Assembly (NCBI GenBank): GCA_900548185.1
Contig: URJJ01000047.1
Span: 1-16,369, forward strand
DNA length: 16,369 nucleotides
DNA from: an uncultured Opitutales bacterium
GTDB taxonomy: Bacteria; Verrucomicrobiota; Verrucomicrobiia; Opitutales; Intestinicryptomonadaceae
Direction: 5' to 3'
Notes under the pieces: model-generated
The model's input: only the letters and a program-made list of their open reading frames with translations
Told to the model about the DNA's origin: nothing
The model's database searches: none
Translations under genes and position numbers: made by a program
Shown here: in pieces, positions 14,396 through 16,369 of the stretch
Position numbering within the stretch: the first letter of the stretch is position 1
Layout: the number at the start of each line of letters is the position of its first letter

Positions 14396-16369
14396 ATGGA
14401 CGCGATGACAGCCCTTTCACTAATGCTCTCACTGGCCCTTTTTGCGGCCCACTGCTCCCTCAGGGTGCGGGTGTCCCGCCTGGAGGACGAACTTGCCTCC
14501 CTGAGGTCCGAATTCTACAAGAGGGCGCGCCGCGCGGATGCGCCCGACAGGCTTCCGCAGAAGCCCGCGCCAAGCCCCGAGCCTCCCCGGCCCCTCCGGC
14601 AGCCCATTGGGAACGCCCCGCTCAATGCGGCATGCGCCATGCCTCCGCGCCCTCCGGAACAGGCGGAGCAATTCCGCGCCGCGCACGCGCCGCTTCCCAT
14701 AAGGCAGAAGAACTGCCATGGCGGCGTCCGGCCGGCTGCGGGGGCGGAGGCGCGCGGGAAGGAATCGCTCGAAGAGAGCCTGGCCTCCAAAATTTTCGTC
14801 TGGCTCGGGGGGGCCGCGCTGCTTTTTGCGGGCTTTTTCCTCATAAGGTACTCCATTGAGCGCGGCCTCTTCACGCCGTGGATGCGCGTAATCTCGGGAG
14901 CGATATTTGCAACTGGCCTCGCAGGCGGGGCGTTTTTTGCAAGGGCCGCAAATGCGGCGGGGCGCATACCGGCCGCGATGATGGGAGCCGCAGTCGCGAT
15001 ATTGTACGGCGACGCGTTCGCGGCGGGCCCCGTTTACGGGCTCATACCAAACGCGGCCGCGTTCTGCCTGATGGCCTGCGTGAGCGCCCTCGCCTTTCTG
15101 GCGGCGCGCCCGTTCGGCAGGGGGATGGCGCTGCTGGGGGTGGCGGGGGCCTTTCTGGCCCCGGCGGTGATACCCTCCGACAACCCGTCCTCGCCGCTGC
15201 TTCTCACGTACCTGGCAATAAACACATCGGGGATGCTGGCGTACTTTTCAAAATCCCGGTCTCCCATGTCGGCCTGCGCGCTGCTCGCGTGCGCGGCGGT
15301 GTGGTCTGCGGCGTGGCCGTTTTTGTTCTTCAAAACGCCGGGGGACCTTTGGGCGTTCTTTGCGTGGCTTGCGTTCGCCTCGGCGGCCTTTGCGCGGTTC
15401 GGCGCGGCGGCAAGAAAGGGAGGGATGCGCGGGGAGATTGCCTCGGAAGAGCTGGGGCCTGAAAAATTCTTTGCCCTCTTTTCCGCAGGGGTTCCGTTTG
15501 CATGCTTTTTCTATTCCTGCCTGATGTGCGCCTGGGCCTCGAAAATTGCCGGGACGGGCGCGTTCATGCCGGAATTTCTCCCGGCGATAGCCGCAGGATT
15601 CGCGCTTGCGTGGCTGTCTGCAAGGGTGAGGGAGTACGCGCTGCCCTCCCTCGCAGTCCCGGCGGCGCTGGCTGTTCTTCTATGGCATTCAACAGGCACA
15701 GGCCCGGCCGCGACCCATATTCTTGTATTTTCGCCGCTTGCCGCATTTGCGGCGACGCTTGCGGCGCGCAGGGGCTCGGCGAGGTTTGCCGCGATGCTTG
15801 CGCTGTCGCTTTTCGGAACCCTCCCCGCAGCAGCCTGCAACGCCATGCACGCCGGCGCGGAGGGGAAGGCGTGGATGGCCGTCATGCTTGCAATCGGCGC
15901 GGGGCAGGCGCTTTTCGGGGCGGCCGCGTTCAAATCCCCGCAATCCGCCAGGGCCTGCCGCATACTGGCGGCCTCCTCCGCGCTTTGGCTCCTCGCCGCG
16001 GCGTTTGCATCCATGCGCACGTTGGGACTTGCCATGCCGTACCTCTTGCCCGTGGCGGCCCTGTTTTACGCCGTCCTAAGCGGACGCAAGAACGGTTCGG
16101 CCTTCGGCGCGGCGGCAACGGCTTTCTTCGCAGCGAGTTTCATTGCGATATTCACAGCCGAAAGCCTGTGGCACATGTTCGAGCTGTTTTCGGCGCTCCC
16201 CTGCCTCCTGATCGCCACAGCCCTGTTTTACGCCATCCTAAGCAGACGCAAGAACGGTTCGGCCTTCGGCGCGGCGGTAACGGCTCTCTTAGCAGCGAGT
16301 TTCATTGCGATATTCACAGCCGAAAGCCTGTGGCACATGTTCGAGCTGTTTTCGGCGCTCCCCTGCCTC
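14396..16369 (+). CDS. DUF2339-family polytopic membrane protein, 3' end missing
   Basis: The frame is open from the ATG at 14396 to the window edge, giving 658 codons without a stop; the protein is cut at its C terminus. It starts with a hydrophobic segment (residues 5-19), a short charged coiled-coil-like stretch (VSRLEDELASLRSEFYKRAR) and a Pro/Ala-rich linker to about 125. A many-helix membrane domain begins with SLASKIFVWLGGAALLFAGF, then FLIRYSIERGLFTPWMRV, the hallmark of DUF2339. Family members are often 800-1,000 residues with 20 or more helices. Their function is unknown, with an envelope role suspected. Residues 555 to the end contain a 54-residue tandem duplication. Promoter and ribosome binding site are good. 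Confidence 0.88.
   Translation, partial: MDAMTALSLMLSLALFAAHCSLRVRVSRLEDELASLRSEFYKRARRADAPDRLPQKPAPSPEPPRPLRQPIGNAPLNAACAMPPRPPEQAEQFRAAHAPLPIRQKNCHGGVRPAAGAEARGKESLEESLASKIFVWLGGAALLFAGFFLIRYSIERGLFTPWMRVISGAIFATGLAGGAFFARAANAAGRIPAAMMGAAVAILYGDAFAAGPVYGLIPNAAAFCLMACVSALAFLAARPFGRGMALLGVAGAFLAPAVIPSDNPSSPLLLTYLAINTSGMLAYFSKSRSPMSACALLACAAVWSAAWPFLFFKTPGDLWAFFAWLAFASAAFARFGAAARKGGMRGEIASEELGPEKFFALFSAGVPFACFFYSCLMCAWASKIAGTGAFMPEFLPAIAAGFALAWLSARVREYALPSLAVPAALAVLLWHSTGTGPAATHILVFSPLAAFAATLAARRGSARFAAMLALSLFGTLPAAACNAMHAGAEGKAWMAVMLAIGAGQALFGAAAFKSPQSARACRILAASSALWLLAAAFASMRTLGLAMPYLLPVAALFYAVLSGRKNGSAFGAAATAFFAASFIAIFTAESLWHMFELFSALPCLLIATALFYAILSRRKNGSAFGAAVTALLAASFIAIFTAESLWHMFELFSALPCL
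16058..16369 (+). repeat. 162-bp in-frame tandem duplication inside the DUF2339 gene
   Basis: Copy 1 is 16058-16219. Copy 2 starts at 16220 and is cut by the window end after 150 nt. Over the 150 nt compared there are five differences, none of them after 16129/16291, so the final 78 nt are identical. The period is 54 codons and encodes a helix-loop-helix unit (ALFYA...LS-RKNGSAFGAA...ASFIAIFTAESLWHMFELF). The residues before copy 1 (AAAFASMRTLG...LLPVA) look like a decayed older copy. Confidence 0.93.

Overview
This looks like a complete metagenomic contig from a GC-rich, Gram-negative bacterium, most likely Verrucomicrobiota or the related Lentisphaerota. The case rests on PEP-CTERM tails ending in an Arg cluster, a TonB-dependent outer-membrane receptor, a secreted GH2 enzyme and many genes without a clear Shine-Dalgarno. 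Phylum is inferred from gene style; no rRNA, tRNA or marker gene is present. Both ends look technical. Bases 8-40 are a Nextera transposase adapter, and the right end stops inside a near-identical tandem duplication.

Region 1 (about 340-4900, minus strand) is a corrinoid (vitamin B12) acquisition locus. In transcription order it holds a cobalamin riboswitch (4770-4607), a likely terminator-type expression platform (4554-4521), a DUF4465 protein with a PEP-CTERM tail, a BtuB-like TonB-dependent receptor, a second PEP-CTERM surface protein, and a strong intrinsic terminator (374-343). The two PEP-CTERM proteins sit where Bacteroides places its B12-capturing surface lipoproteins, so they may do that job with a different anchor.

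Region 2 (about 4990-9374, plus strand) is a galactose operon: an SGLT-type sodium/sugar symporter with an unusually large internal insertion, galactokinase galK and UDP-glucose 4-epimerase galE. There is no galT in the window. Converging on it from the right (12496-9473, minus strand) is an exported GH2 glycosidase of about 1,000 residues, with both catalytic glutamates visible. Together they suggest release of galactose from a beta-galactoside, sodium-driven uptake and Leloir-pathway entry. A perfect 15-bp palindrome upstream of the GH2 gene is a candidate operator.

Region 3 (12497-16369) holds a roughly 660-bp largely non-coding stretch, a DUF475/TerC-like membrane protein with a clean terminator, and a divergently transcribed DUF2339-type polytopic membrane protein cut by the window end. 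Its C-terminal part contains a 54-residue in-frame tandem duplication whose five base differences all change the amino acid.
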